This document shows, one piece after another, positions 37,235 through 46,016 of a stretch of 64,000 nt of DNA. Both the position numbers and the translations under genes were made by a program. Within the stretch, counting starts at the first letter, position 1; each line of letters opens with the position of its first letter. Under the pieces are notes generated by a model, which saw only the letters and a list, made by a program, of their open reading frames with translations, was not told the DNA's origin and ran no database searches. This DNA is from Rhodococcus sp. KRD162 (lineage in GTDB: Bacteria; Actinomycetota; Actinomycetes; Mycobacteriales; Mycobacteriaceae): the NCBI RefSeq assembly GCF_017168335.1, contig NZ_JABFAU010000005.1, positions 182,575 through 246,574 on the forward strand, in the 5' to 3' direction.

Positions 37235-37417
37235 ATGACCGAAAACGAACTGGTGCCGTTCGTAGCACTCGCCGTCTCTCTCGATGAGGGCTACGACGAC
37301 GCTTGGACGCTCGTGCTCTCTGTCGCTGCCGAACATCCCGACCTATCGGGCCGCGCGTTCGCCGACGCGGTACGCGACAAAATTAGTGCGGCGATACCTC
37401 TCAACTACGTCCTGTGA
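37235..37417 (+). CDS. small hypothetical protein upstream of acyltransferase
   Basis: 60 residues, MTENELVPFVALAVSLDEGY and onward, mostly helical and acidic. Its TGA overlaps the GTG of the acyltransferase gene (GTGA), so the two are likely translated together. In-frame ATGs at 37223 and 37226 are alternatives. Function unknown. Confidence 0.55.
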   Translation: MTENELVPFVALAVSLDEGYDDAWTLVLSVAAEHPDLSGRAFADAVRDKISAAIPLNYVL

Positions 37418-37956
37418 AACTCGGACGACTGCGCGAGATCCTGTGGCAGGAAGCGGGCGACCGCCACTCCGTGCTCTGGCTCTTCGTCGTTAATGACGTG
37501 CTCGGCCTGTTCATTTTCCCGGCTCGCATCCGAACGCAACTCCTGCGCTTGTTCATCCCCGGCATTCATCCGAGAGCAATCATTCGCGCACATGTTCTGT
37601 TCAAGTCGAAGAACGTCACAATCGGACCTGGCTGCGTCATCAGCTACCGAGTCATGTTCGATACGCGCGATGGGATCACGCTCGGAAACAACGTCTCCGT
37701 TGGGGCCGATGCGCGGTTCCTCACTTCCGACCACGACGTTTCCGATCCCACGAAGCGATCAGGAAAAGGCTTTGGAAGTCCGATCACGATCGGGGATGGT
37801 TCACGGATTGCGGTCGGGTCCACAATCCTTCCTGGTGTCACAATCGGTAACGGCGTAGTCGTGGGAGCGTGTTCTCTGGTCCGTGCCGACCTCGACGAGC
37901 ACACCTTGTACGCAGGCGTGCCCGCCAAGGAGATCCGCAAACTACCTACGGAGTGA
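37414..37956 (+). CDS. hexapeptide-repeat O-acetyltransferase (WcaF/LacA-like)
   Basis: A 180-residue left-handed beta-helix acyltransferase. Hexapeptide turns are visible at IGPGCVISYRVMF, ITLGNNVSVGADARFLTSDH, ITIGDGSRIAVGSTILPGV and TIGNGVVVGACSLV, with the catalytic His in LTSDHDV. The C-terminal YAGVPAKEIRKLP is the standard end of the family. It uses acetyl- or succinyl-CoA to modify sugars. It is a lone rightward gene between tail genes, overlaps the end of the SGNH tail gene by 11 bp, and may change the host surface in the lysogen (inference). Confidence 0.85.
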   Translation: MKLGRLREILWQEAGDRHSVLWLFVVNDVLGLFIFPARIRTQLLRLFIPGIHPRAIIRAHVLFKSKNVTIGPGCVISYRVMFDTRDGITLGNNVSVGADARFLTSDHDVSDPTKRSGKGFGSPITIGDGSRIAVGSTILPGVTIGNGVVVGACSLVRADLDEHTLYAGVPAKEIRKLPTE

Positions 37957-39049
37957 CCGCGAACGTCTTCCGTGACGGCAACTGCCACTGATCTGCGACA
38001 GCCAGCGCGGCGATGTCGTGGCCCTCGTTTATCAGGTGCAGGTTGTCGGTGTAGTAGTCCCCCGACGTGGTCGCTGCGGTGGTGTCCTTCGCGAAGAAGT
38101 CGTAGAACGACGCGAACGGTAGGCCCCTGGTCTGTGCGAACGCCTTGATGCCCGCGTGGAATGCAGGCCATCGCGAATCCGTCGAGTGCTGCGCCATGAC
38201 CAGGATCGGCACTTTCTTGGTCGTGTCGATCGCCGCCGCTCGGTCCGCGATGATCCCGAGGTCGGTCTGCATCTGCGCCACCGTCGTCGCGCCGAGGTTG
38301 TTGTGCCCGAGCATCAGCGTGAAGAAGTCCGGCTGCATCGACGTAATCCGCGCCCATGTCGAGTCGGCTGTCGAGTCGACGAACTGCGTCGTCGCGCCAC
38401 CCGCTCTACCGAAGTTGTAGAGCCGCAGCCCGTAGTTCTCGTCCTGGTCGCGGATGTACGTCAGGCCGATCACCGTCGCTGAGGTAGCGGTGATGACGTA
38501 GGTGTGCACCTGTCGGGTCAGAACGCCCGATGACCACTTCTCGGTGTAGCCCTCCGTCGACGACGGGGTGACGGTGATTGGTGCGCCGCCGTCGATCGTG
38601 ACGGTGAACGCTCCTACTGTCGGCCCGGACGGGAAGAAGATGTCGAGCCCGGTCGACGGCTGGAACGTGGTGTGTGTCGCTGTCGTTCCTGCGGCGAGAG
38701 TGGACAGCTTCTTGGTGTCCTGATCCAGGATCTCGCCGGACGATCCGGACTTCACCCAGCCGAGTGCACCGGCCACGCCGGCATTGCGGCACTTGAGGCT
38801 GTAGCCGCCCGTGACACCCGCCGGATTGTACGAATTCTGGAGCATCTTCTCGAGCTGGCAGGAGATCTGCCGATTCGGGTCCGCCACCGAACCCTCCCAG
38901 GTAGATGCGCCCAGCCCTACGCCGATGAGCTTGCGCTTCGTGCGCTGGCCGAGCATTCGGTAGAACGGGCGCATGCCGGGGTTCAGTGTCAGCCGGGACG
39001 CGAGGATCTGGTCTTTCGGTACGCCGATAGGGCGGGTGAATTCACTCAT
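37946..39049 (-). CDS. SGNH/GDSL-hydrolase tail protein
   Basis: A 367-residue protein. Block I is GVGLGASTWEGS (Ser in a GAS variant of GDS), block III is LMLGHNNLGAT (Gly/Asn) and block V is DNLHLINEGHD (Asp-x-x-His), so the full catalytic set is present. A beta-rich insertion lies between residues ~110 and 200. Such enzymes in actinophage tails are taken to deacylate or cleave cell-envelope esters during adsorption. Follows the tail fibre-like gene by 12 bp. Confidence 0.82.
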   Translation of the reverse strand: MSEFTRPIGVPKDQILASRLTLNPGMRPFYRMLGQRTKRKLIGVGLGASTWEGSVADPNRQISCQLEKMLQNSYNPAGVTGGYSLKCRNAGVAGALGWVKSGSSGEILDQDTKKLSTLAAGTTATHTTFQPSTGLDIFFPSGPTVGAFTVTIDGGAPITVTPSSTEGYTEKWSSGVLTRQVHTYVITATSATVIGLTYIRDQDENYGLRLYNFGRAGGATTQFVDSTADSTWARITSMQPDFFTLMLGHNNLGATTVAQMQTDLGIIADRAAAIDTTKKVPILVMAQHSTDSRWPAFHAGIKAFAQTRGLPFASFYDFFAKDTTAATTSGDYYTDNLHLINEGHDIAALAVADQWQLPSRKTFAVTP

Positions 39050-39061
39050 GGTTCGGCGCTC

Positions 39062-40894
39062 CTAGGCGATCGCGTAGCGGGCTTGCAGGGACGTGCGCAG
39101 TGCGGCGAGATCCTGCTCGGTGAGGGCTCGGTTGTAGACGCGGACTTCGAGGATTTCACCGTCGAGGTACGTGGCAGTTGCTGCTGCATTGGAACCGAGG
39201 GTGACGCGGGGAAGAACGCCGTTAGGGTCGTTGGTCACAGTTCCAGTGGTAATAGAGCCATCGACATTGAGTCGAGACGACGCGCCGTCGAACACGCCAC
39301 CGACCGCATGCCAATTTATGTCCGGCGATGCTGGGGAAGTAACCGCCGACCCACCGTTCTGCGCCGAGATGTTCACAAGATTCGTCGCGGATTCCGCGCT
39401 GATCGACATGTGCTGTCCAACGCCCGACACGCCGCCCGTGATGACAAATCCTGCAGCAGCGGTCGAGGTGCGCTTGAACACGGTGTACTGCGTGGCAGGC
39501 TGGCCGATGATGTCCTGTGCCGCGAACAGTGCTGTTCGGAGATACTGCGCGTTCGCTCGGACGAATCTCGCCGCCGCGTGGCCGTTCGCGGCGTTGAGAT
39601 GAATAGTGGGCTGTTTGGACACGGTCGCGTGCGCGGTGAGCGCATACCCGCCGACGAGGGCGGGGACGTTCGTGATGGCCGCGCCGTCTGCAAGGCCGAG
39701 GTCGTCGAATGTCCAGTGGAACTTGAGGCCCGTCGTGTAGTCGCCACCCGCGGAGACGGTGATCGCCGGAGCCGAGGTGACCGCACCCGCAGCGTTTCGG
39801 GTCATCAACGGCTGCGTGTAGACCTTCGTCGCTGGGTTGCCGTAGGTGATCTTGTAGGCGTCGACCGCCGAGGGGAAGTCCGCTGACACGGCATCAGCGG
39901 TGTACGTGCCGGGGGTGCCGTCCGGCCAGACGACCGCCGCCGAGATGGCTGCGCCGTTCGCGTCGAAGGTGATCGCGCCGACGATGAGAGATTCCGGTGT
40001 GCGAGCGAGCTGCTTGTAGAGCGCGTCGGATGCACCGCCGCCACCGGACTGGTCGGCCCAGGCGAAGCCGTCAGCAGTCTTGGCGATCACCTGTCCCGCT
40101 GTGCCGCCTGACGGGGTGGTGAGCTTCTGCGTTGCCAGGGTGGCCGCTGCGGCAGCGGCACCGGACGCCACATCGGCCACGGAAACGGGTGCATAACGTG
40201 TGTCAGCAGCATCTTCGTCCAAGGCCGCGTCGACCTTTGCGCGGACCTCCGGCGCGAGCTTGGCCGCGTCGATCGAATCGTCGGCCACCTCGCCGCTGCC
40301 GGCGGGCAACGGGACCGGAACACCGACCGGCACCTGACCGTCCGGCGAACCGGGAGCCTCGCGATAGAACTGGATGCCGTCCTCGACGATCTCGACACCG
40401 GAAATCGAGAACCCCGCCGGTCCCTGCACCACACCGGTCCCCGACCCCGGCACATTCACCGGCTGCACCGTCGTCAGATTCACCACCGTCGGATTGCGGC
40501 CCGCAACCAACTCGGCATCCGGATCGTAGATCGGGAGCACGAACGCGAACTGCTTGCGCACGACCTGCGCACCATTGAGCCGCAGATCGAACGAGGCCTG
40601 CCACTTCCAGTTCGTCGGGTTCGTCGCCTCGTTCGGGGCCAGCAACATTACATACGGCAGACCACGATGAGTCAGACGACCGTTGATGTACTGACAGGTG
40701 ATCGGCTGAACCGACAACCATTTCGGCATCGTCGGCACCCGGATACCGCCCGCCGTCTCGACGAGCATCGGCTCCAACTTCACCGTGCCCGTCAACGCCA
40801 CATCATCGGGCAGATCGTCGGAGTCCACCCCGTCCATGACGAGGCCACCGATCCAATCCTCCACACGCCCGTACTCCAACCCCGGTGACGTCAC
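39062..40894 (-). CDS. minor tail / tail fibre protein with LamG-like C-terminus
   Basis: A 610-residue protein. The first ~170 residues are a beta-rich attachment region. The middle is Ala-rich and repetitive (VASGAAAAAATLATQKLTTP), typical of fibre shafts. The C-terminal ~220 residues (LKFHWTFDDLGLADGAAITN to the end, with DGEILEVRVYNRALTEQD) form a concanavalin/LamG fold expected to bind a surface glycan. GTG 40894 overlaps the TGA of the preceding gene. Confidence 0.82.
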   Translation of the reverse strand: MTSPGLEYGRVEDWIGGLVMDGVDSDDLPDDVALTGTVKLEPMLVETAGGIRVPTMPKWLSVQPITCQYINGRLTHRGLPYVMLLAPNEATNPTNWKWQASFDLRLNGAQVVRKQFAFVLPIYDPDAELVAGRNPTVVNLTTVQPVNVPGSGTGVVQGPAGFSISGVEIVEDGIQFYREAPGSPDGQVPVGVPVPLPAGSGEVADDSIDAAKLAPEVRAKVDAALDEDAADTRYAPVSVADVASGAAAAAATLATQKLTTPSGGTAGQVIAKTADGFAWADQSGGGGASDALYKQLARTPESLIVGAITFDANGAAISAAVVWPDGTPGTYTADAVSADFPSAVDAYKITYGNPATKVYTQPLMTRNAAGAVTSAPAITVSAGGDYTTGLKFHWTFDDLGLADGAAITNVPALVGGYALTAHATVSKQPTIHLNAANGHAAARFVRANAQYLRTALFAAQDIIGQPATQYTVFKRTSTAAAGFVITGGVSGVGQHMSISAESATNLVNISAQNGGSAVTSPASPDINWHAVGGVFDGASSRLNVDGSITTGTVTNDPNGVLPRVTLGSNAAATATYLDGEILEVRVYNRALTEQDLAALRTSLQARYAIA

Positions 40895-41160
40895 AGCGAT
40901 CCTTCCTCCACGTCGAGAGCGGGCAGTGCCTCCGGATCAGGTCCCGGCTCCGCGACAACCTGACCGTCGAGCACCGGTCCGATTCCCGAATACGGTTCGG
41001 GGTCGGGAACAACGAACACCGGCTCGTATCGGGGGAGATCGACACAGCGGCCGGAGAAGGACATCCCGGAATCGAGACACGTCACCACCAACATGTCGGG
41101 ATCGTCCGGGTCACGATGTGCGGTGAACCGCTCCCCTTCGACAGTGAACTCCGTACTCAT
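40891..41160 (-). CDS. small tail-region protein
   Basis: 89 residues from ATG 41160, preceded by AGGAGCTGTGCCC. Acidic, with an N-terminal beta hairpin (FTVEGERFTAHRDPDDPDML). Located between two minor tail genes and coupled to the downstream one by a GTGA overlap. No family recognised. Confidence 0.65.
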   Translation of the reverse strand: MSTEFTVEGERFTAHRDPDDPDMLVVTCLDSGMSFSGRCVDLPRYEPVFVVPDPEPYSGIGPVLDGQVVAEPGPDPEALPALDVEEGSL

Positions 41161-41171
41161 GGGCACAGCTC

Positions 41172-43538
41172 CTATTCGGGTTCGGGTGTATCGCGGGCGA
41201 GGATGAATTCCCAGCCGCCGGAATTGACGAAGCTGGAACGGTCGAGGCCGATCTCGATGTATCGGTAGGCGGCACCACGTGGGATCGCATTCGTGGTGTC
41301 CGGGTAGGTGAGTACGGTCGACCACGTATCGGTACCGGTCAGCTTGGCCACGGTGAACACATTGCCGGCTGCGCGGAGGCGGAAGACGTCACCGGAATCG
41401 ACAGTGAAGTCCTGGGAGGCCAGGACTCCACCACCGAAAAACGGGCGGTACGCGAGCTTGACACCCGATGCACGAACCTCGACATCGACATAGCTGCGGA
41501 CACGCAAGTACGCCGGTTCCGATGTCGGAGTCCGAATCTGGCCAGTGGCCTCGTGATCGTCTCGCGCCATCTTCGCCGTGACCCGGTAGCGCCGCCGGCC
41601 GTCGTTGATCAGACCACCGGGCAGCATGATCGCCCCGTTGTCGACGATCGCTGCCGCTCCCTGCTGACGAGACAGCGTTGCAGGAATCGACCCCGATGAG
41701 AAGTCCTCGAAATACGTGACCGGATCCGGGAGCGGCAACTCCGTGGGCTGACCGATGCCGATCCACAACAGAGGAGCCGCTGCCGCGAACGTCAACGAAT
41801 CCGCCGCGATCACCGACTGCTCCGTCAACGGTGACGACGAGATCAACCGAGTCGCCTGCTGAGGCGGATACAGCAGGCCCTCCCGCGAGATCGACGCCGC
41901 ATCGATGATCCCCACCAACTGGCGCTGCGCATTCGACGGGCCCGGCTGATGAATTGCCAGATGGATCGACTCGTTGGTATCGAAGACGATTTCATCGGGC
42001 AGGTTGTAGATCTGCTCCCCCGGGCCGGTGATCGCCGCAGTCTGATCCGGCGAGACATGCTCGAGCAGCAACGACCCATCGTCAGGGTTCATCCGAGAGA
42101 TGTAGATGTAGAGCGGATTCGGCGACGACGACGGAACCGTACCCAACGCGTACACGATCGAGGCACGACCGCCCGCCCACTTCGCCCGGATGAACCCGCC
42201 CTCCACCGAGTTCTGCGGCGGAAGGTACATCGGATCGGACTTCGACAACGAGAAGCTGTCACTGTGCCCGTGCGGGCTGAGCGTGCGATCGCCAGTGTTC
42301 GATCCGACAGTGCCACGCACGTGATCGTGCGTACTCCACGAACTACCCGACACACTGCTCACGTTGCCCGAGATACCGGACGCGACCTTGCGGCGCAGGA
42401 TCTGATCGAACGTGCACTCGTGGTTGGTCATGCAATGGTCGTAGGGAACCACCGGCAGACCTGCTTGCACCTTGATGATCGCAGCCTGGGTGTTGTCGAT
42501 CGACTGCTGCTGTGCCGCCCCGATCGCCGCCGCAGCTGCCTCCGCCGCCGACGTCGCCGCCGCAGTCGCATCCTCGACCACCGTGCCGATGGCATCCTGC
42601 GCACCCTGGGCCGCCTCGAGCGCCGCCCCCGCATCGGCCTTCGCATCCTCGATCGCGGTGAACTCGCTACCACGAATCGCGAAGCCGGTCAGTCCAGCCG
42701 AGAACTCCGGTGTGGCACCGAAGAATCCAGTCCATGCCTCGCACGAGAACATCGAGAACTTGTGATTGCCGTCGACAGGAAACCCCGACACATCGTCGTG
42801 GACGATCAGCTCGACACCACTGACCACCACCACGTAGCGGTTGTCCTTCATCCGCAGTTCCGGAGTGGACGAAAAGTTGTACGAGAGTTCGGTGTTCGAC
42901 TTCCACTGCGTTCGATTCACCGAGTTCCCGGAGCGGGTGAACCGGCCGAGCTCGCACCGTCCGCCATAGAAATCGACGTACACGCCCTCGGTGCCAGCCG
43001 CATTACACCGTCCGTAAATTGTTGTGCACGCCTTCGTCGATACCTTGCCCGACTTGGAGAGTGGGTGCACGATCGCCACCACCGTGTAATTCGGTGACGA
43101 GGCCGCCTGCGGACACAAGGCGAATCGTGTTCCATCATCGACGAGGTTGAACGGCGCGGACGGGTTGAGTTGCGCTGCCTGATCAATGATTTCCAGAGGC
43201 TGCCCGTGACCGAATGTGATCCACGCCGGGACTGCTCCCGGGTTCGGCGATCCCAGGTTCGAGGAGTTGTCGCGGTTGAAGTTGTCGGAGTACTCCGCGC
43301 CCTCAGCCATCTTGCCTTCGAGGGTGAGCAAGCGCGCCGACAACCCGGCCGTCAGCACCTGCGCGGTGTACTCCCGGTCCTGCGCATCCGGAGTGTTCTC
43401 GAAACCCTGATCACCCGCGAGCACCCCACCGAGCGCACGCAGCGCCTCCGAGTTGCCGATGTTCACACCGCCGGGAGGGTCCTGGTCGCGGCCGTTGTAG
43501 CCGATGTCCGGGTTCTTCGGATCGAAGTATTCGGGCAC
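41172..43538 (-). CDS. minor tail protein (large)
   Basis: A 788-residue protein. The N-terminal part is a jelly-roll-like region (YSDNFNRDNSSNLGSPNPGA). It is followed by an Ala-rich coiled stretch (EAAQGAQDAIGTVVEDATAA) and a second beta-rich region ending in DRSSFVNSGGWEFILARDTP. This layout is common for tail-tip proteins of actinobacterial siphoviruses. It starts 5 bp after the stop of the truncated tail gene. It likely forms part of the baseplate or adsorption device; now without a tail tube to attach to. Confidence 0.78.
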   Translation of the reverse strand: MPEYFDPKNPDIGYNGRDQDPPGGVNIGNSEALRALGGVLAGDQGFENTPDAQDREYTAQVLTAGLSARLLTLEGKMAEGAEYSDNFNRDNSSNLGSPNPGAVPAWITFGHGQPLEIIDQAAQLNPSAPFNLVDDGTRFALCPQAASSPNYTVVAIVHPLSKSGKVSTKACTTIYGRCNAAGTEGVYVDFYGGRCELGRFTRSGNSVNRTQWKSNTELSYNFSSTPELRMKDNRYVVVVSGVELIVHDDVSGFPVDGNHKFSMFSCEAWTGFFGATPEFSAGLTGFAIRGSEFTAIEDAKADAGAALEAAQGAQDAIGTVVEDATAAATSAAEAAAAAIGAAQQQSIDNTQAAIIKVQAGLPVVPYDHCMTNHECTFDQILRRKVASGISGNVSSVSGSSWSTHDHVRGTVGSNTGDRTLSPHGHSDSFSLSKSDPMYLPPQNSVEGGFIRAKWAGGRASIVYALGTVPSSSPNPLYIYISRMNPDDGSLLLEHVSPDQTAAITGPGEQIYNLPDEIVFDTNESIHLAIHQPGPSNAQRQLVGIIDAASISREGLLYPPQQATRLISSSPLTEQSVIAADSLTFAAAAPLLWIGIGQPTELPLPDPVTYFEDFSSGSIPATLSRQQGAAAIVDNGAIMLPGGLINDGRRRYRVTAKMARDDHEATGQIRTPTSEPAYLRVRSYVDVEVRASGVKLAYRPFFGGGVLASQDFTVDSGDVFRLRAAGNVFTVAKLTGTDTWSTVLTYPDTTNAIPRGAAYRYIEIGLDRSSFVNSGGWEFILARDTPEPE

Positions 43539-43542
43539 AGGC

Positions 43543-43938
43543 CTACACCGGAACCGGGATCGGGCGGACCCGAAGGTAGGCGCGTTCCTTGCGTGTTTCG
43601 AGGCGAGTCTGCGCCGTGGTCTCGATCTTGCGTGCGATCAGGAAAATGTTCACCGCGGTGTTCGCCGGAACGATCGTCGACGAGGACGTCGGAACAGAGA
43701 TCGTCTCCTCCGCCGCGCGAGAGAGCACACGCGGAATCCACTGATTCTGGAATGCGGTTATCGCGACCGCCGGACCACGCGCGAGCAACGGCCCGGACAC
43801 GGCACCGAGGCGGCACTCCAAATCGATCCGGACGTTGGCGGTGGTGAAGAATTCCACCATGCCGTCCACCTCCGGCTCCCACGGGAACGGCTGCGCCGGC
43901 ATCGGCATCGTCACGATCTCGAGGAACTCGCCCGCCCA
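43543..43938 (-). pseudogene. minor tail protein, 3' fragment
   Basis: About 131 C-terminal residues (from WAGEFLEIVTMPMPAQPFPW to RKERAYLRVRPIPVPV) remain in the tail-gene position just before the large minor tail gene. Upstream the frame passes without a stop into the reverse-frame remnant of an IS3 transposase, so its own 5' part is missing. The join is near 43938. An accidental start inside the IS remnant could still produce a chimeric ~150-residue protein. Confidence 0.75.
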
Positions 43939-44069
43939 CCCGAGCCGGCGAACGGCCAGATGAAACCACGAGCTCAACGGCATCAGCCTTGAACTCATCG
44001 GAATAGGTAGGTCGAGCAGACATGAGCACAATCCTTTCAAACTGTGTCTCACATCAGTAGTACACCTCA
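43938..44069 (-). mobile_element. IS3-family element remnant (left end plus OrfA N-terminus)
   Basis: From 44069 the minus strand starts TGAGGTGTAC, as an IS left inverted repeat. After 46 bp ATG 44023 opens MSARPTYSDEFKADAVELVV and then SSGRSPARV, the N-terminus of an IS3-family OrfA (helix-turn-helix transposase subunit). The similarity stops at about 43938, where phage tail sequence begins. The rest of the IS and its right end are absent. Confidence 0.78.
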
Positions 44070-44267
44070 CTGCGGAGTCGTCCAGGCCTCGGCCCACACG
44101 AGTCCTTCACGTTCGGACGCATCGGGTAAGAACTCCGACAGCGGCGGGAAGTCGTCGCTGTATCCCTCGACCGGCAAACGAGTCGCCTTCAGATCACGGG
44201 CATCCGAGCGAGCCGAGTACATCGACGGCTTCGGTCCGGACCTGCTACGTGCACCTCCGTGATTCGT
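44070..44267 (-). pseudogene. P27-family small terminase subunit, 5' fragment
   Basis: ATG 44267, with AGGAG upstream, opens MTNHGGARSRSGPKP, then LPVEGYSDDFPPLSEF and REGLVWAEAWTTPQ. This is the standard N-terminal third of the P27 small terminase, which recognises phage DNA for packaging. The frame then hits a TGA that is the first codon of the IS remnant. The remaining ~80-100 residues are lost. It is preceded by an HNH gene two genes upstream, the usual phage order. Confidence 0.82.
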
Positions 44268-44402
44268 CATCGCCACCAACTCCTACGTTCGGCAGTGCGC
44301 CGAACAGACACCGCAGCAGTGCGCCGCGGGAAAAACGATCAGAACCAACCCATGCGGTGGGCGAACTTCCGGACACAGGACGCGACCAGGTTGTGCAACC
44401 GA

Positions 44403-44735
44403 TCAGTGATCGACACTGCTCACCGGTTCGTAGGTAACTGCAAAGACGTCAGGTTTACACGGGTAGAAGGTCCCGGGCTTTCCATCCGGAATGATCCAGT
44501 CGCCGTGACGAAACGGCGTCAGATCGCCGTGCATCGTGAACAGATACAGGATGATGTATTGCGGTCCCTCACCGCAGGTATCCGAGTACTCCTCCGACAT
44601 CGCCGCGTGCGGACCACCAGGCGCGTCAGTCAAAGTGCCCTCACCGATGAAGGTGCAGACGTCGTCCCAGTTCGCCCAGTTGAGCTGAATGGATCGGACT
44701 TTGATTGGCTTCTTTTGGAACATCTGCACTGGCAT
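44403..44735 (-). CDS. phage protein with PGDYI-like C-terminus
   Basis: 110 residues from ATG 44735. The C-terminal part GDWIIPDGKPGTFYPCKPDV, then FAVTYEPV, matches a small fold seen in many phage proteins (xWIxxGxxGexYxCxxxxFxxtYexV). The N-terminal part begins MPVQMFQKKPIKVRSIQLNW. Function unknown. A second protein with the same end pattern is encoded at 58792-59070. The 123-bp gap to the terminase fragment shows no gene, only a small hairpin at 44287-44305. Confidence 0.7.
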   Translation of the reverse strand: MPVQMFQKKPIKVRSIQLNWANWDDVCTFIGEGTLTDAPGGPHAAMSEEYSDTCGEGPQYIILYLFTMHGDLTPFRHGDWIIPDGKPGTFYPCKPDVFAVTYEPVSSVDH

Positions 44736-44748
44736 GTCGCAGTTCCTT

Positions 44749-44910
44749 TCAAGCTCGTGAAGCAGGCTCCGATGTGGTGCCGCCGAATAGCCGAGCGATG
44801 CGCGCCTTCTCGTCGTACATCTCTCGAGTGAAATCCAGGCCGGGATTCATCCACGCCTCAACCATCCGCAGATACTCCGCGTCGCTTGGCTGGCGATTCG
44901 GATCGAGCAT
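44749..44910 (-). CDS. small hypothetical phage protein
   Basis: 53 residues from ATG 44910 (MLDPNRQPSDAEYLRMVEAW onward), with AGGAAGGG upstream. Helical and charged. A longer frame from 44979 runs through a T8 homopolymer and is less likely. No family recognised. Confidence 0.5.
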   Translation of the reverse strand: MLDPNRQPSDAEYLRMVEAWMNPGLDFTREMYDEKARIARLFGGTTSEPASRA

Positions 44911-44967
44911 CGGCAGCAGCCCTTCCTGTTTTTTTTGGAACTTCTTGAACCCTCCGCACCTCGGAGA

Positions 44968-45024
44968 GCCCTCCCCCACGGCGAACCTCGAGGAGGGCCC
45001 CGTAGGGGCACCCCCCTGGGGTGC
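44968..45024. other. GC-rich dyad cluster between HNH and terminase-side genes
   Basis: GCCCTCC (44968) pairs with GGAGGGC (44992), CCCC-GTA-GGGG follows, then GCACCCC-CCT-GGGGTGC (45008-45024). The whole gap 44911-45079 has no gene. In related phages the cos site lies close to HNH and small terminase genes, so this could be the packaging site or a terminator. Confidence 0.4.
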
Positions 45025-45079
45025 ACCGCCGCAGGTCAGAGCATTGTTTACCGTCGCGAACCATTTGCATTACCGCTGG

Positions 45080-45421
45080 TCAGAAGCGTGCAGCCTGCCT
45101 GCTGTTGCAGCTCCGGCAGTGCACTTTCAGCGGCCCGTGCGGGTCACCGCCGAGCGCAATGGGTGGATCGTGTGCCGCAGTGAGGTCCCGCGATGCATGC
45201 CCTGACCGTCGAACACCGGGGCACCAATAGCCATGCCGCGCAACCCAATCCGCGACGGCCTGCGCGCGACGCCGTTGCTCGGCCCGGTCCCGAGTGACCT
45301 TGGTCGGCACTGTTGCTCGTTGGTAACGTTCCCGCTCCCTCGCATGCACCGTGCACAGCGGTCCAGTTTGTATCGACGGACACCCAGGCATCGAGCACAC
45401 CCGCTTGGATGCCCGTGCCAT
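45080..45421 (-). CDS. HNH endonuclease (terminase-associated type)
   Basis: 113 residues. The N-terminal MPGCPSIQTGPLCTVHARER gives a CxxC...CxxH zinc knuckle. The HNH core is LTAAHDPPIALGGDPHGPLK, then VHCRSCNSRQAAR. This class works with the terminase of HK97-like phages at cos sites. Its ATG overlaps the upstream stop by one base (TGATG). With the terminase gone it has probably lost its partner. Confidence 0.83.
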   Translation of the reverse strand: MARASKRVCSMPGCPSIQTGPLCTVHARERERYQRATVPTKVTRDRAEQRRRAQAVADWVARHGYWCPGVRRSGHASRDLTAAHDPPIALGGDPHGPLKVHCRSCNSRQAARF

Positions 45422-45690
45422 CAGTCCTGCTGGATCTGGGCCTGAGTACGGAGAGCTCCGAACATCTGAAGACCGAGCAGTGTGTCGAGTGGCACGTTGC
45501 CATCACGAGGCATCGTCGCGTTCGAGGTAAGCGGACTGCCATCGTCTTCGTCGAAGGTCCGTCGCCTGGCGTTCACCACGTACTCCATCAAGATGCCTGG
45601 CTCAGTGTCCGGGTAGTATGCGCGCCACACGCGCTCGATCGCTGCAGTCAGTGCCTCGTCAGCTTCGCGCTGCTCCTCACTGCGGGTCAT
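45421..45690 (-). CDS. hypothetical phage protein
   Basis: 89 residues from ATG 45690, with a strong AAGGAGGT site. Helical N-terminus (EEQREADEALTAAIERVWRA) and a C-terminal MFGALRTQAQIQQD. Coupled to the HNH gene by TGATG. No family recognised. Confidence 0.65.
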   Translation of the reverse strand: MTRSEEQREADEALTAAIERVWRAYYPDTEPGILMEYVVNARRRTFDEDDGSPLTSNATMPRDGNVPLDTLLGLQMFGALRTQAQIQQD

Positions 45691-45794
45691 GCGACCTCCT
45701 TGTTCGGGAACGACAAAGCGACCGGGACGTGGAGTCACCGATCGCTTACGCGAAGAGTACACCACCGCATGGGCACACGCTGGTCACAGCGCTT

Positions 45795-46016
45795 CTACGG
45801 TTTTCGTGTCCGAGCCGCGTTGTAATGTGCCGCCGCTTCCGCATCGACGAGATCTGCGAGATGGAATCCGCGAAGTCCCTGGCGTTCAATCGTGCGCACT
45901 GTGCCGGCCTTCACCCAACGCAGGACCGTGCGGCGCGAGCGCGACGTCCGCCGCTGAGCTTCGGCCAGCGTCACGTACTGATCCGAGTCCACATCGAGAG
46001 GATCGACGTTGTTCAT
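45795..46016 (-). CDS. small helix-turn-helix protein (MerR/excisionase-like)
   Basis: 73 residues. YVTLAEAQRRTSRSRRTVLR, then WVKAGTVRTIERQGLRGFHL is a winged-helix pattern of the MerR/Xis superfamily (helix, turn, recognition helix, wing). It starts in a 4-nt overlap with the previous gene. It is located at the end of the early operon and may control late genes or assist excision. Confidence 0.68.
   Translation of the reverse strand: MNNVDPLDVDSDQYVTLAEAQRRTSRSRRTVLRWVKAGTVRTIERQGLRGFHLADLVDAEAAAHYNAARTRKP

Noticed and set aside
43463-44029. A 188-codon protein starting with the transposase N-terminus
   Set aside because: Only the first ~29 codons are transposase; the rest is out-of-frame tail gene sequence, so it is a junction artefact.
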